From positions 2,480,001-2,544,000 of the forward strand of contig JABYQN010000002.1 in assembly GCA_022606135.1 (NCBI GenBank): a DNA stretch of 64,000 bases. Reading direction: 5' to 3'. The first letter of the stretch is position 1, and every line of letters begins with the position of its first letter. Source of the stretch: Fomes fomentarius. Its lineage: Eukaryota; Basidiomycota; Agaricomycetes; Polyporales; Polyporaceae. Made by a program: the position numbers and the translations under genes. Positions 11,942 through 23,843 of this stretch are shown in pieces. Under the pieces are notes generated by a model. That model was not told the origin of the DNA and did no database searches. It was given only the letters and a program-made list of their open reading frames with translations.

Positions 11942-14172
11942 ATGTCCACTGCAATCACCTCCCGCATCCAATGGTCGGCCTCGCTCGACCCTACCAAGGC
12001 CCAGGTGCCGACTGAGGAGACCAAGTACCACCGTAAGGTTCGTACTGTACTGATCGGTGCTACTTTTCGCGCCATAGTAGTTGACGTCCTCATCTTCGTG
12101 TCTCTGCACTTCAGACGTCCATCATTGCGACGATTGGTATGCATATACGTGCTGCGAGAGATGCGATCTCAACTCTGAACGCGACGAAAATGCAGGCCCA
12201 AACACTAACACGGTCGAGAAGCTTACTGAATTGCGCCGGGCGGGTGTGAACATCGGTGCGTTTGCTCCCCTCTGTTCGCATCATCCGCGTTCTCATGCAT
12301 ACAACCATGGATGTTACCAGTTCGGATGAACTTCTCCCATGGGGAGTATGAGTACCACCAGAGCGTGATCGATAACACGAGGAAGGTGGTCAGCCGTGAG
12401 TACTTTGATTACGCCCTTCTTTCAGTCAGGGTCCTCATTCGCTACAAGTCGATCCTGAGGGCCGTCCCCTTGCCATTGCCTTGGACACTGTGAGTATCTT
12501 CAGGATACAGTCCATGCCGCAGACACTAAGAATTTTGCAGAAAGGCCCCGAGATCCGTACTGGTTTGATGAAGAACAAGGCGGATGTCAGTAGCGACTTC
12601 TCCGCACATTTGGATATTCACTAAAAAGATCCCGTATAGATTCCTATCAAGGCTGGCCATGAATTCACCGTCTCCACGGATCCGCAATACAAGGAAATTT
12701 GCGACGACAAAGTCGTTTACTTTGACTACGTACGTATTCCATTCATCAGATACAATTACAGCATGCTTACGATCTCGCACCACAGAAAAACCTGCCGAAG
12801 GTCACTGCACCCGGCAAGCTCATCTACGTTGATGACGGCATCCTCTCCCTGCTTGTCCTCTCCATTTCGGGCGACAGTGTGCGCGTGCGCGCGCTGAACA
12901 ATGGCGTTCTGAGCTCACGGAAGGGTGTTAACTTGCCAAAGACTGATGTCGACTTACCCCCTCTGTCCGAGAAGGACAAGGCCGACCTCCAATTCGGTGT
13001 GAGGAACGGAGTCGACATGGTCTTTGCTTCGTTCATCCGCCGTGCGGAGGACGTGCGCGAGATCCGGCGTGTACTCGGCCCTGACGGCGCGAACATCAAA
13101 ATCATCGTCAAGATTGAGAACGAGCAGGGTGTCATCAACTTTGACGAGATCCTCGCGGAGACTGACGGTGTCATGGTCGCGCGTGGTGACCTCGGTATTG
13201 AGATCCCCGCGAGCCAGGTCTTCCTCGCGCAAAAGATGATGATCGCGAAGTGCAACAAGGCTGGCAAGCCGGTCATCGTTGCCACGCAGATGCTCGAGTC
13301 GATGACGGTCAGTCCACGATCTGGTCGTTTCACATGCTAGCGCTGATATATGACCCATTCTAGTACAACCCTCGTCCTACTCGCGCTGAGGTTAGCGATG
13401 TTGCTAATGCTGTGATGGACGGTGCGGACTGTGTCATGCTGTCCGGTGAGACTGCGAAGGGCGCTTACCCCATCCAATCCGGTACGTCTAATCAGCTTCC
13501 GGCGCTGCGCCCATACTGAACATTACGAACAGTTCTCATGATGGCAGAGACGTGTCTCCTTGCTGAGAATGCTATTTGCTACCCGGCTCTGTATGACGAG
13601 CTTCGCGACACCAGTCCCCGTCCTACCGAGACTGTTGAGACCGTCGCCATTGCCGCTGTTGCTGCGGCGTCGGAGCAAAATGCGAGTGCTATCATCGTGC
13701 TTTCCACCAGTGGCAACACTGCCCGTCTCATCTCCAAGTATCGCCCTTCAGTGCCCATTATCACCGGTAAGTGCCTCTTCACAGACTCATCGAGAAGTTG
13801 AACTGATCCCTATCAATCGCAGTTACGCGCAACCAACAAACGGCTCGTCAGATCCACCTACACAGGGGATGCTATCCGTTTTGGTACCCTGAGCCGCGTG
13901 GCATCGAGCCCCACCAATGGCAGACAGACGTGAGTGACCGATTCGGCCAGCGCGTGAGTGGTGCATGACTGACAAATGTTCCTTCTCAGGTCGACAATCG
14001 TATTCGATTTGGCCTTCGGAACGCACTCAAGCTCAATATCATCAAGACAGGCACGACGGTCGTCGCAGTGCAGGGCTGGAAGGGCGGTCTTGGTCACACG
14101 AACACGCTGCGCATCCTCTCTGTGCCCACGGACCCGGCGGATCTGGCTCAGCAGGCTCTGGGCGCCAACTAG
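11942..14172 (+). CDS. PYK1: Pyruvate kinase
   Basis: Pyruvate kinase makes pyruvate and ATP from phosphoenolpyruvate and ADP, the last step of glycolysis. The ATG at 11942 gives [16 protein letters not shown]. Conserved blocks follow in order: [31 protein letters not shown] (catalytic loop), [77 protein letters not shown] (with the catalytic lysine), [17 protein letters not shown] and [12 protein letters not shown], then [14 protein letters not shown] and [14 protein letters not shown]. The C-terminal allosteric domain continues to LAQQALGAN and TAG at 14170-14172. About ten short introns interrupt it, several near the 5' end. A TATAAA box lies 52 nt upstream of the ATG, fitting a strongly expressed gene. 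All the active-site motifs I know are intact. Confidence 0.97.
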
Positions 14173-14562
14173 ATTGGGTTGGCATGCGCAGCAGAATGGT
14201 AGATGTATGACCAGTGTAATATAGTAGCGGGCATTGTGCGAGACCACATAGACTGTTCCCTCACACCAAGCCCATGATGTGTACGCTAGACAGTGTCGGC
14301 AGGTTGAAGATAATCTGCGAAGGAGATGCTTGTCCCGGTTAGACGCCCAGGTAGAGCAATGGCAAGCGCGCACGTGGCAGTTCAGAGGCCGGAATGTTGT
14401 ACGTTAGGACAAGCGCGAGCGACCCATCATCGACATCCAGCTGCCTCTCGTCCAGCAATCCGCTGCTCGGTCGGTCTCTCGCCCACTTCCCTCTCGCGGC
14501 GTCCTAGCCTATAGCTCTCTAGTCGCCCCTCCCTCTCTCAAGGGCCCCAGGTCCTCTCTGCG
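14173..14562. other. Intergenic, between pyruvate kinase and glycosyltransferase
   Basis: Last 100 nt before the glycosyltransferase ATG are C/T-rich (CCCTCCCTCTCTC), typical fungal promoter/leader. Nothing else seen. Confidence 0.65.
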
Positions 14563-17016
14563 ATGGCAACCTCAATATACTTCCCACCGCGGGGAAATGG
14601 ACTTGCCGAAAAATCGCGTTCTGTCAACGCTCTCCCGACCCACTCCTCCTCTGCTATCCGCGAAAAGTGGCAGCGACATCAGCACTCTGTGTCATGGCTC
14701 GTACCCGTTTCTCTCCCAATACCGGGCGTACGCACACGCCGCCTGCGTCTCATGCTCCCAAACGTTGCCAGGTTGCATCACAGTACAATCGCGCGTTTTG
14801 GTAGGAGAAAGGGAAGGATACTACTTGGTATTGGCTTCCTTGCTATCATACTCACAGTGGTGACATTGGCATCGCTGCGGGACCGTTTCGTGCCAGAAGA
14901 ACGGTCCTGGTCGCCAACGTATGCTCAGCAAGAACCCTCTACGCTCGTGTACATGCGAGAGGATCTGCAGAGGATCTGGGAATGGGAGGTGACTTCTGGA
15001 CACTACCCCAGCGCACAGAAAAGTGGGTGTTCTTTCTCCCTGAATCTTCTCCCCCACCGTCTCATGGGTGTTGGTAGTTCCTGAAATCATCGGCCTGACT
15101 TCTCCTCCCATCAACCCGGGACTGCCTCCGAGAAAGTCCTCGTCCATCCCCTCGCGATTCCGCCCCCGTTTGTGACGGACACTGTTGGCGTTGGCGCCAA
15201 GCGTGTGTATCTTGACATACAGAGCAAACCTCCGAGCGTCGCATACCCTCCGCGCCCATTATCCGGTAGCGTGGCAGACATGGATATTGTCATGGACCAC
15301 TGCGACTTCTCGCGGAATAAGGTAACGCTTACTCTTCTCTTTTTACCGCCGCATCATTGCTCATTTTACGCAGTACGTTCGGGATTGCCTTGAGGTGCTT
15401 CGACTGGGAGGTGGCCTTGACGTCGGCGCTAGGATACGGAGAGGGAAGATGGACGAGTGGAAGTACATCTACGTCGAGGACGGAGAGCTGCAGAACAGCA
15501 CCACTCAGGTGCTCCCTCAGGTTGACCCGGCGGTGGCGCTCAAGAGTCAGGGTGCTGACGATGCCAACATAGCCTTCGTGAAGAAGCGCAACGTTGATTG
15601 GGAACCGCATGTGTATTTCCCCTCACCATCGAAGTACATCTTCCCTCATGATACGCCGACGTCATGTGAGGACAGCCCACACCTGTTCCATATGTTCTGG
15701 ACGGGCCCTTTCACCGACAAGCCTTACATGGCGCTGTTGTCGTTCCTCTACACCCAGAAACTCGACCTTCACCTGGACGCGGATTATGAAGATCCATCTC
15801 AGTGCCGTCCGAAGTTCTGGGTTTGGATTAACCCCGGTCCCGCGGCAGCGGTTCCGAACCCTACTGCTATGCGCGACATGTTCGAGGGATTGAAGTCTAA
15901 CCCTTGGGCGTCTCCGTTCCTGCACCCACGCTTCAAGGACGCCATTCAATTCAAACTCTGGAACACCACGGAACAGCTTGACGGCATTCCCGAGCTGAAG
16001 GAGGAGTGGCGTGCTCTTCGGGATTCGCTATTCAACTCAGGCGGTGTGGTGGAGAAGATCCCTCAGAAGGTTGAATCGCCGTCCGATTCGGATGCTGAAG
16101 GCGAGAGTACTACCAAGGCCACGGACGAGGACGACAAGGTCAACCGTGTTGGATCGAAGTCTCCTTCCTCCTATGACAGGTTGTCCGTCATTCTCTCGGA
16201 TATGGCGCGTTTCGTCCTCTGCCACCGTTTCGGCGGAATCTACCTTGACGCGGACACGATCCTTCTGCGTGACTGGGAGGAGCTTTGGAATTGGAAGGGC
16301 GCGTTTGCGTACCGGTGGTCGCGTCTGGAGATGTACAACACCGCGGTGCTCAAGATGAACAAAGGATCCGCGCTCGGCACGTTCCTATTCCGTACTGCAC
16401 TCAAGAACGGCCTGGACTTCCACCCGATGACCGTCTCGAAGTATACGAAGGATGCTGCCCTGGAGCCACTCCTGTTGCGTCTGCCGGACGCTCTGTTCGA
16501 CGCCGCATGGTTGAATACGGAAGACTACCAGCGCGAGCGCCCCCCACAGCCCTACTTTACCAAGTAAGTGGCCAACTGTCATGGACCTGATGTGATGCTC
16601 ATATGACGATTGTAGCTTCGGAGATTTCTTCTTTACTCCTCGTGAGCAGAGTGGGGCCCCTGGGGCGTTGGGTGTTGATGGTTTCTTCAAAGGGACCTAC
16701 TCGTACCACTTCCACAACTGGTGGTAAGTGCACGGTTGTAGTTGAGGCCACTGGTGTGCTCACGGAGACTTTCAGGTGGCAACCGTTCGACGTCTCAAGA
16801 AACTGGCCCGATCTTGGCCCTAAGTTCGTCAGTGGTGAACGTACCGCCCGTGCGCAGGCTGACCCTAATGCACCTACCCCGACGACGGACCTTCCGGAGG
16901 AGAGCGTGTCAGACGACAAAAGGGATCTCGACTGGTCGGCGGTCGTCAAGCGGACTTTCGAGGCATATATTCGCGGAGAGACACCAAATATGTACGGAGA
17001 GTGGCTCAAGTGGTAG
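14563..17016 (+). CDS. DXD-motif glycosyltransferase, type II membrane protein (GT32-like)
   Basis: The protein starts MATSIYFPPRGNG, with a basic cytosolic stretch and one signal-anchor helix at about residues 86-106 (ILLGIGFLAIILTVVTLASL). This is the plan of a Golgi type II glycosyltransferase. The luminal domain includes SPHLFHMFWTGPFTDKPYMA, KFWVWINPG, ILSDMARFVLCHRFGGIYLD and the metal/sugar-nucleotide site YLDADTILLRDW (DXD). Later come AFAYRWSRLEMYNTAVLKMN, a histidine-containing end YSYHFHNWW and a tail ending GEWLKW. The best first intron runs from the AAAA|GTGGGT donor near 15023 to GAGAAAG near 15133, because other acceptors create stops. Fold and topology are well supported. The sugar and acceptor are not: mannosyl- or galactosyltransferase activity would be a guess. 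A serine/acidic insert (SDSDAEGEST) sits in the middle. Confidence 0.85.
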
Positions 17017-17481
17017 TCACGGACCTCTGCTGCACAGCGAGACCTCCCTCCCCATCACTCGTGGAGTGCTTGGGCCGCATCGCGATTTGCATCTACCTTC
17101 GCGTGGTGTATATACCTCATCTCGTGAACTGTCCTCTAGACCTTGATTTGTCGTCCCTCCTTGTCTGGCATCTGCCCTCAAGTAGTAGTATTCCTCCGTG
17201 CTATATCACCCCCCATTCTACTTTTTAGACCAATCCGATGTAATGCCCACGTTCCCCGCATACCCTCTACTTTGTTTTGGATTTCGAACGTTCCTCTGGG
17301 TAGGTAGGCTCACGCAACAGCATGTCAGACATCTCTCGATGTCCACAAAACCAGGCACATCGTGTTCATACACTCATATAACATATAATCCGCTGCGCAT
17401 AGAGGCCCCTGCCTAATCAGGCAATTCCCGACACTCCTGTAGAAGGTTTTCTGGGCGTCCTCGGTTCTCCGCGTCGCCACC
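17017..17481. other. Intergenic, between glycosyltransferase and LMW-PTP
   Basis: Pyrimidine-rich 3' flank and the phosphatase promoter. Nothing gene-like. Confidence 0.6.
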
Positions 17482-18188
17482 ATGTCCGAACGGAAAGTCT
17501 CCGTCCTTGTGGTTTGCCTCGGCAACATCTGCCGTTCGCCCGTCGGCGAAGCCGTTCTGAAGCATGTGGCGAGAGAGTGCGATCTGGACATCACGGTCGA
17601 CTCCGCAGGTACCTCGAACTTCCACATCGGCGAGGATCCCGACGATAGGTGAGCGCGATCAAACCTCGAGCTCTCCAACTAGCACTAGGAGTATCGACTG
17701 AATACTCTCGTTCCGCCGGCGCAGGTCTGTAGCGACTTGCAAGAAGGCGAGCCTTGTTACTTGCTCTGCGCAGGGAACTCGACTAATCAGAGCGGCGCAC
17801 TGATCGCATTCTTCTGTGACTTCTTTGCTTCGATGTTGACAGAACAAAGTCCCAATCGAGCACTCTGCGCGACAGGTGCAACAGTCGGACTTCCGCAGGT
17901 TCACGCACATACTCGCCGCGGACGAGGCGAACCTGCGCAACCTGAACCGTGTCAAGCCGAAAGACGCCACTGCAGAAGTCCGCCTGTGGGGGTCCTACCT
18001 CGACGGCGAGGAGATACCCGACCCGTATTATGGTGGCATGGTGAGGACCATGCGTGTGCCACAAGGGATTAGGCTATTCACGCTGACGCATACCTGTGTG
18101 CTCGTAGAATGGGTTCCAGCACGTCTTTGACCAATGCGTCAAGCTCTCGAATGCATTCCTAGACTCTGTCGTTGGAAAGAGCACATAA
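17482..18188 (+). CDS. Low-molecular-weight protein tyrosine phosphatase
   Basis: A small cytosolic phosphatase (Ltp1/Stp1/ACP1 family) that hydrolyses phosphotyrosine through a cysteinyl-phosphate. The ATG at 17482 gives MSERKVSVLVVCLGNICRSP, with the C-x5-R P-loop (CLGNICRS) at about residues 12-19. The general-acid loop DPYYGGM is encoded just before the last intron, and FTHILAADEANLRNL precedes it. Exons 17482-17648, 17725-17746, 17843-18040 and 18108-18188 are in phase and sum to 155 residues, the normal size. Intron 2 (17747-17842) must use a GC donor to join SVATCKK to NKVPIEHSARQV. The gene ends LDSVVGKST with TAA at 18186-18188 and converges on the dehydrogenase gene, with only about 113 nt between the stops. 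Confidence 0.95.
17747..17842 (+). other. GC-AG intron in the LMW-PTP gene
   Basis: AAG|GCGAGC donor and GACAG acceptor, phase 0, 96 nt. Only this donor joins SVATCKK to NKVPIEHSARQV in frame. Confidence 0.8.
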
Positions 18189-18301
18189 GGGGTGTGGAGC
18201 GGATACCGGATTACTCGACAGTGTAGGACAGAGATTGCGTGGATTGCTATTGCTATAGTACAGTGTATCCAAAGATTTTTAAGTAGAGGAATGTGCCCAG
18301 T

Positions 18302-20635
18302 TCAGTGGTGGGTGGGCATATCCACCGATGCCTTGTTCCCGATCGCATCCTCCGCCTTCCATAATGCAGTCGTCGTCTTGTTCTGGGTGTAGAAGTCGAT
18401 ACCGCTAGCATAAAAGCAATATGTCAGCAGTTCGTTGGTTGACAACGCTGCGTACATACCCCCGACCGTAGAATGGAACGTCGCCCAAGAAGCTCGCCTT
18501 GTTGCCGCTCCACGAAAACATAGGAAGAGGCACGGGGATGGGCACGTTGATGCCGATTTGGCCGACTTCGACCTCACGCTCGAACTTGCGCGCGGTCGCG
18601 CCGCTCTGCGTGAAGATCGCCGTGCCGTTGCCGTACTTGTTCTCGTTGATGATCGCAAGTGCATCGTCGAGCGTATCTGCCTTGATCACAACAAGCACCG
18701 GCCCGAAGATCTCCTCGCTGACATAGACATAAGTAGGCGGGGTAAATCAGGATGGTTAGGATGGTAATGCACGTACCGGTAACACCGCATGGTGGTCGTC
18801 GCCTCGATGATAGTGGGACCGACCCAGTTGCCGTCTGGGTACCCCGGGACTTCGTAGCCCCGGCCGTCGAGCGCGATGATACCACCCTCTTCCTCTGCGG
18901 AGGCTATCAGGCCGGTAATGCGCTGTTTCGCAGTAGGTGAGATGACTGGGCCACTGTGATATGCGAAAACACCGTCAGTGCCTATTTTCCCGTACTTCAT
19001 AACAGCAGCGCACAGATCAGCTCCCTGTTCGAAGCCTTGATTGACCTTGAGCTTCTGTACACGCTCCACGAGCTCGGGTAACCATGATTGTGCATTACCA
19101 ACCAGTACGGCTGCAGAACGCGACAGGTTAGGCCAAGAAAGCATTCGTATACGTCTGGCATACCAACGGAGATGGCCATGCAACGTTGACCAGCAGCGCC
19201 AAATGCCGCTCCGATGATCGAGTTAAGAGCATGATTCTTATTGGCTGTATGCACCTCAGCATTAGGGCATTCACTAGCATAGATATGCACTCACCGTCCG
19301 GCATGAGTACCGCGTGATTCTTCGCACCCATGTTCGCCTGTCAACTGTACTCAGCAATGGCACTGTTGATGGTTACTGAATTCCGTACCTGAACACGTTT
19401 GCCAGTGGCGCGGCCCCTACACAACAGGTCAGGCAGGAAATGGCCGGACAAGAAGATGCCACCGACCTCTCGTAGATGTGCTTGCCAGCACGGTCCCCAC
19501 CAACAAAGCTAATGGCTCGGATAGAGGGGTGATCACAGATGGCGTTCACAGTAGGCACGGTACCATGAACAACGTTGATTACACCCGCTGGCAAGCCTGC
19601 CCTTTGGCAGAGCTCCGAGATAATCATGGCGGCGCCAGGATCCCGTTCTGAAGGTTTGAGGATGAGGGTGTTGCCTGTCGCAAGCGCTACAGGGATGGTC
19701 CAGAGAGGAATCATGCTGCAATTGTGTGAGAGGCGGCCCAACATACAAAGCGTTGACGAAACTTACGCAGGGAAATTGAAGGGTGCGATGCTGCCCGTAT
19801 GTGAGTTGATATCCATACCACAAAGAACGCATAGCATACCTGGCGCATACACCCAGAGGAAGACGACGGGTGGAAGTGTCCATATCTTTGGATACTGCGA
19901 AGACATAGTGAGGTAAGCTTGGTATGGAAGGCACAGACCTTCGATATACCTTCAATGGTATCGCCCAGGAGTGCAGTCGGGATGTTGGTGGCGGTCTCCA
20001 CAACTTGCAGTCCCCGGAGAAGATCGCCCTGTGCATCTACAGAAGAGGTTGGTAGGAGGGGTCAAAGAGCAAGAATCAACTCGACATACCAGCATATGTC
20101 TTCCCTTGCTCAAGGACAATGCTGTTCGCGATGGCCTCTCCATTCTGCTTCAATTGGTGCTGTAGGCTGCAGGCTCCTTAGTACATCATCGTACAGCGAC
20201 TTCGAAATGGATCACGCACTCCATCACAAACCGTTGTCGAGTGAGAACGCTTGTACGACTCCATGTCTTGTACGCGTGAGATGCAGCATCTACAGCCTGC
20301 TCGAACTCAGAAGAGGTGGTCTCTGGGACCCTGGTCAAGAGCGTTTGCGTCGCCTGGGCCCACAGGTCAAGTATACGGTTATGCAAGTCAAGCGATGCGT
20401 CACATACGGGATCCACGACATCAATCCATTGCTCTGCCTTGCTCTCAACGAACTCCCCACCAACGAAATTCTTGGTGTTCGCGCCGGTTGCGCTCGTGCC
20501 CTTCCATTCCTGCGAGAGTTTCTCCGCCCTGGACTTTGCCACAGCACTCAGGCCACTGAGTGGGGGACGCGACGCAGATGTCGCCAACGAGCGCACACGG
20601 AGCTGAGCGGGACGGGTAAGCTTCGCAAGAGGCAT
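18302..20635 (-). CDS. MMSDH: Methylmalonate-semialdehyde dehydrogenase, mitochondrial (ALDH6 family)
   Basis: This CoA-dependent aldehyde dehydrogenase converts methylmalonate or malonate semialdehyde to propionyl- or acetyl-CoA in valine, pyrimidine and beta-alanine breakdown. The start [20 protein letters not shown] looks like a mitochondrial presequence (basic, no acidic residues). Core blocks: [116 protein letters not shown] and [13 protein letters not shown] with the catalytic cysteine. Then [50 protein letters not shown] and [18 protein letters not shown]. It ends SVDMPTHH with TGA at 18304-18302. About twelve introns interrupt it. It shares a 351-nt divergent promoter with the SH3BGR-like gene. 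Confidence 0.96.
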
Positions 20636-20986
20636 GTTGTTAGTTCAAGTTGACGTGAGAAGCAAGGACTGGCAAAGTCGCTCTTTTATGTCGTGGGGAA
20701 GAGAGCAGTAAGCAGGCAAGTTCGCAGGGCGTGTATATATAACCCGTCGGCCTTTCGGGGCAGAGAAGGGCGTCGGGCATTGCTCGAGTCCCCACCTTGG
20801 GGCGCGCGACGCCGCGGCTGCCGGACACGATGGTCATGTGGGGTATACCAGAGGCGCCCATCACTGTCGGCCACCACGTTTGATCCGCCCTCTGTAGACG
20901 CCCTCGCCGTCGGTGAGCTCGACTCCAGGGTTATTCATTTGGCTACTTACTCACACCAACTTCCTTTGCTCAACACTACAACTGCT
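20636..20986. other. Divergent promoter of MMSDH and SH3BGR-like genes
   Basis: 351 nt shared by two genes transcribed apart; contains the TATATATAA element at 20734 and a GC-rich block near 20800-20830. Confidence 0.65.
20734..20742 (-). promoter_or_regulatory. TATA-like element in the MMSDH/SH3BGR-like divergent promoter
   Basis: TTATATATA on the minus strand about 100 nt upstream of the MMSDH start at 20635. It is palindromic enough to serve either direction, but it lies about 245 nt from the SH3BGR-like ATG. Confidence 0.5.
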
Positions 20987-22068
20987 ATGCCTTCGCCGCC
21001 GGTTCAGATTTTCCTCACCACCATCGCGTCTCAGCCCGCGCTCAGGCAGCGCCAAGGTGCGTCCCTCCCCATTGATCGACGTGCGTACAAGCCTCAAGCT
21101 CCGATCCGGCCGTCCAGAGTATGTGCTGCGCGTCTTGCAGGTCAAGAAAGTGCAGTTCACCTCCTACGACCTCGCCTCAGACGAGGACGCCAAGAAACTA
21201 TGGCGGAGGAAAGCCCCACTAGGCTAGTACTGGTCTGCTCTCCGCTCGCACAACACGAGCACTGCGCCGGAAGCTGACCACGCATATGGTCGTATGTGTA
21301 GACAAGCAGCAGCTTCCGGGCATCCTCATCGGCGGAGAGTTTCCTGGGGTACGTGGCTATAACCATGCGTATCGTCTTCGCGGCTGACAGTCGGACCGTC
21401 TAGACGATCCAAGACTTGTGAGTCTGGCTTGCAGTCACATGGAGTAAATGTTGACCGTCCCGTCGTCCAGTGAGGAAGCCGTGGAGTTCGGTGAACTCGA
21501 CCAGTTCCTTCGCCTCAACGAGGAGTGGAAAGCTCTCGAGGACGACAAGCCCCTTCTCCGCGCCGTGCCCGTTGGTATACCTGGCGCCTACGCCCCCGCA
21601 CAAATGAACCCGGAGCACATCTCCCCCGCGCCCTCCCCCATCAAGACCAAGCCGCCTTTGCCGCATGCAGACGAGATCGATGCTGGGGACAAGCTCGAAG
21701 ACGCGGGCCTGCACGGGGTAAATGTCACGGAGGACGATCTGCTCAAGCTCGTGGAGGAGCTCGGTCTTGGTGAGGCAGACGCGAACGATCTCGTCAAAGG
21801 CCTGTCCTCGCAGAAGCACGATTCTTCTACTGCTGCGAAGGAAGAGGCCGTTACCGTAGCGGAAACTCAACCCAGGCCACTGCCCAAGGATGAAGTTCCC
21901 GTCCAGGAAGAGCACAAGACAGCGGAGTCAGTACCAAAGGTGGAGGAACCGGCGATCAATATTGTGGAGGCAAATGATGCTGCTGGGGCGGGGGATCTGT
22001 CCGCTGAGGAGAAAGTAGATGCAGGTGAAGGGAAACCGCAATCCACAGACGCGAAGAAGGATGCATAG
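20987..22068 (+). CDS. SH3BGR-like thioredoxin-fold protein with long acidic tail
   Basis: The N-terminal 85 or so residues resemble the SH3BGR family, small glutaredoxin-fold proteins that lack the redox cysteines: PVQIFLTTIASQPALRQRQ, EYVLRVLQVKKVQFTSYDLA, SDEDAKKLWRRKAPL, DKQQLPGILIGGEFPG, TIQDFEEAVEFGELDQFLRL. No CxxC is visible, as expected for the family. The remaining 190 residues are acidic and low in complexity (Glu, Ala, Lys, Pro), ending TDAKKDA with TAG at 22066-22068; probably disordered. Two structural oddities are needed for an intact domain: a GC donor at 21223 (CTAG|GCTAGT, phase 1, giving L-D-K) and a 14-nt exon at 21404-21417 (TIQD plus two bases). The molecular role is not known; family members are proposed adaptors. 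Confidence 0.83.
21223..21301 (+). other. GC-AG intron in the SH3BGR-like gene
   Basis: CTAG|GCTAGT donor, TGTAG acceptor, phase 1, 79 nt. The nearby GT at 21227 would create a stop codon. Confidence 0.65.
21404..21417 (+). other. 14-nt exon in the SH3BGR-like gene
   Basis: Flanked by TCTAG and GTGAGT; codes TIQD plus two bases of F, linking GGEFPG to EEAVEFGELD. Confidence 0.75.
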
Positions 22069-22266
22069 AGCCCCATGTACAATATCATACCCATGCATAT
22101 CTCATTTCATTCGGGATCATACTTGCAATAACTATCATAGAACTCCTTGTGAGGAGCTGTAGAACAGCAATGTGTGCTGCGCAATTAAGCCTAAATACTA
22201 CAGATTACTGGTCCAAGATGTCTTTGAAACTTTGAGCCACAACCCTGGCCCGAGCTACTCTGCGGT

Positions 22267-23682
22267 TCAAGCATTCTCGAAATAATCACTGGCGGGCGGT
22301 GGTGTTCGCTGGACGCGCCTACGCACCAAGGGCGGTGTTGCGCCATAGAGGGTACCCGTAGCTGCAGTATTCAGCGGTGTTACGGGGACCAGAACAGGGG
22401 AGTCCACTTCTTCTTCTGGCTCTGTCTTGACATCTCGGTCTCGCGGTATCGTCTACATCGGATAGGGCGGTGATGTCAGAAAAACCTTCCGCAAGGCCAG
22501 TGCGCAACGTACCGACTGTCTTGTACGAGAGCCGCTGTCATCCGTCCACCTGCCGGTAGGAGTCCTGGGTCTGCTCTTGCTGCCTGTTCGCTCTTTTTCT
22601 TCCGCTTCACGGCGAGATCGTCGCCGCCTGCGCTGTTTGTCCTCAGGCTCCAAAATACGGCGCTCCTCGCCTTCTGGTGGGAAGTGCCACTCGACCGCAG
22701 GCATGAGACAAGCCGCGAGACCGATAAACATGATGAAGAAAAACATGCCGGCTGCGGCGAGGGCTGAAAGGAGCGGAAAGCGCGAGATGAGGCCACTGCG
22801 GTGAGAGAGTCAGTCACAATGACGCTCTAGAGAGCTATGTGAATAGTCCATACCGCAGGCCGTGGTGCAGCACGACGCCGCGAAGGGTGCCAGACAGGAC
22901 AGCAAGCTCGCGGCCCTGCCCTTCTCCCAAGGTCTTCCATTGATCGCGACGGCCGAGCTCGATCTTCGCAAGGGCATAACTCGTCCCAACAACGAAGTTG
23001 GAGAACATCTGGATGTTAAGGTCTATGGTGCCCGGTCTGTTGTAAAGATAGCTCCACGGCGCGACGTATTGAGGCAGAACGATAGCCTGTATAGCCACGG
23101 ATAAGAGAGCTGTGGGTGTGTAGCTGAGCTCACGCTACGCACTGGCTTGCGCATGACAGCAAGAGTATTGTTCGAGGTACTTGCAAGCGTGAGGGTTGCC
23201 ATGAAGTTTCCGAGAGCTAAGTTGCTCTCGCTCGCAGGTACGACGAGGTGCAGCCAGATGTCGTATGGCTGTTGAGCGACGATGTTTAGTAGCGCTACCT
23301 CCGCATACGGCGACCCGCCGTCACTATGCATTGCACACAAAGTTCAGCCAAGACTCGCAGAGGCATCGGCGCGCGAAAGCACTAACCCAAATTGCAAGAA
23401 CAACTCAGACTCCCAACCAACGGCAACGCTCTTCCATACGACGTAACCCGAAGCGATGGATAGAAGGATAATAAGGGGAAGCGTTACCGAGAATACTGCG
23501 AGCGGAACGAGATGAGGAGCGAGAGGGCGGAAGAGACTGAGGGCGGCCCAGAGGAGATCAATGAAGAGTTGAACAGGGTGGAACGGCCAGAAGTAATTCA
23601 GGATGCCTTTGGCGTCGTCGGCGACCTTCTTGCGCAACTGGCCGCGTTCCTGAGCATTGGGCGCGTTCCTTGAGGAGTCCAT
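22267..23682 (-). CDS. SEI1: Seipin (lipid-droplet assembly protein)
   Basis: Seipin oligomers sit in the ER membrane at lipid-droplet contact sites and guide triacylglycerol into nascent droplets. The start MDSSRNAPNAQERGQLRKKV precedes the first helix region (LVPLAVFSVTLPLIILLSIA, about residues 59-78). The luminal beta-sandwich part reads DGGSPYAEVALLNIVAQQ, YDIWLHLVVPASESNLALGN, FMATLTLAS, APWSYLYNRP and LRGVVLHHGLR. A second helix (LLSALAAAGMFFFIMFIGLA) leads to a cytosolic tail that is very basic (KQRRRRRSRREAEEKE) and then acidic/proline-rich. An intron with GTACGT donor near 22510 joins it to TIPRDRDVKTEPEEEV and an end ASDYFENA with TGA at 22269-22267. The two-helix seipin layout is complete; the C-terminal tail is long, as in many filamentous fungi. 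Confidence 0.88.
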
Positions 23683-23843
23683 ATCACTTCAGCAGCGAGC
23701 ATGCATATGGCGGTTGTGATACAAGCAGGGACGTGTTAGAAAAACAGGCAAATGCAAATGCAGCTCGCGGTCCTGCTACTGATCATGATTCAGACGTCAT
23801 AGCAATTCACACGTGATACTCTTGTCCTCACACCGCCACCACC

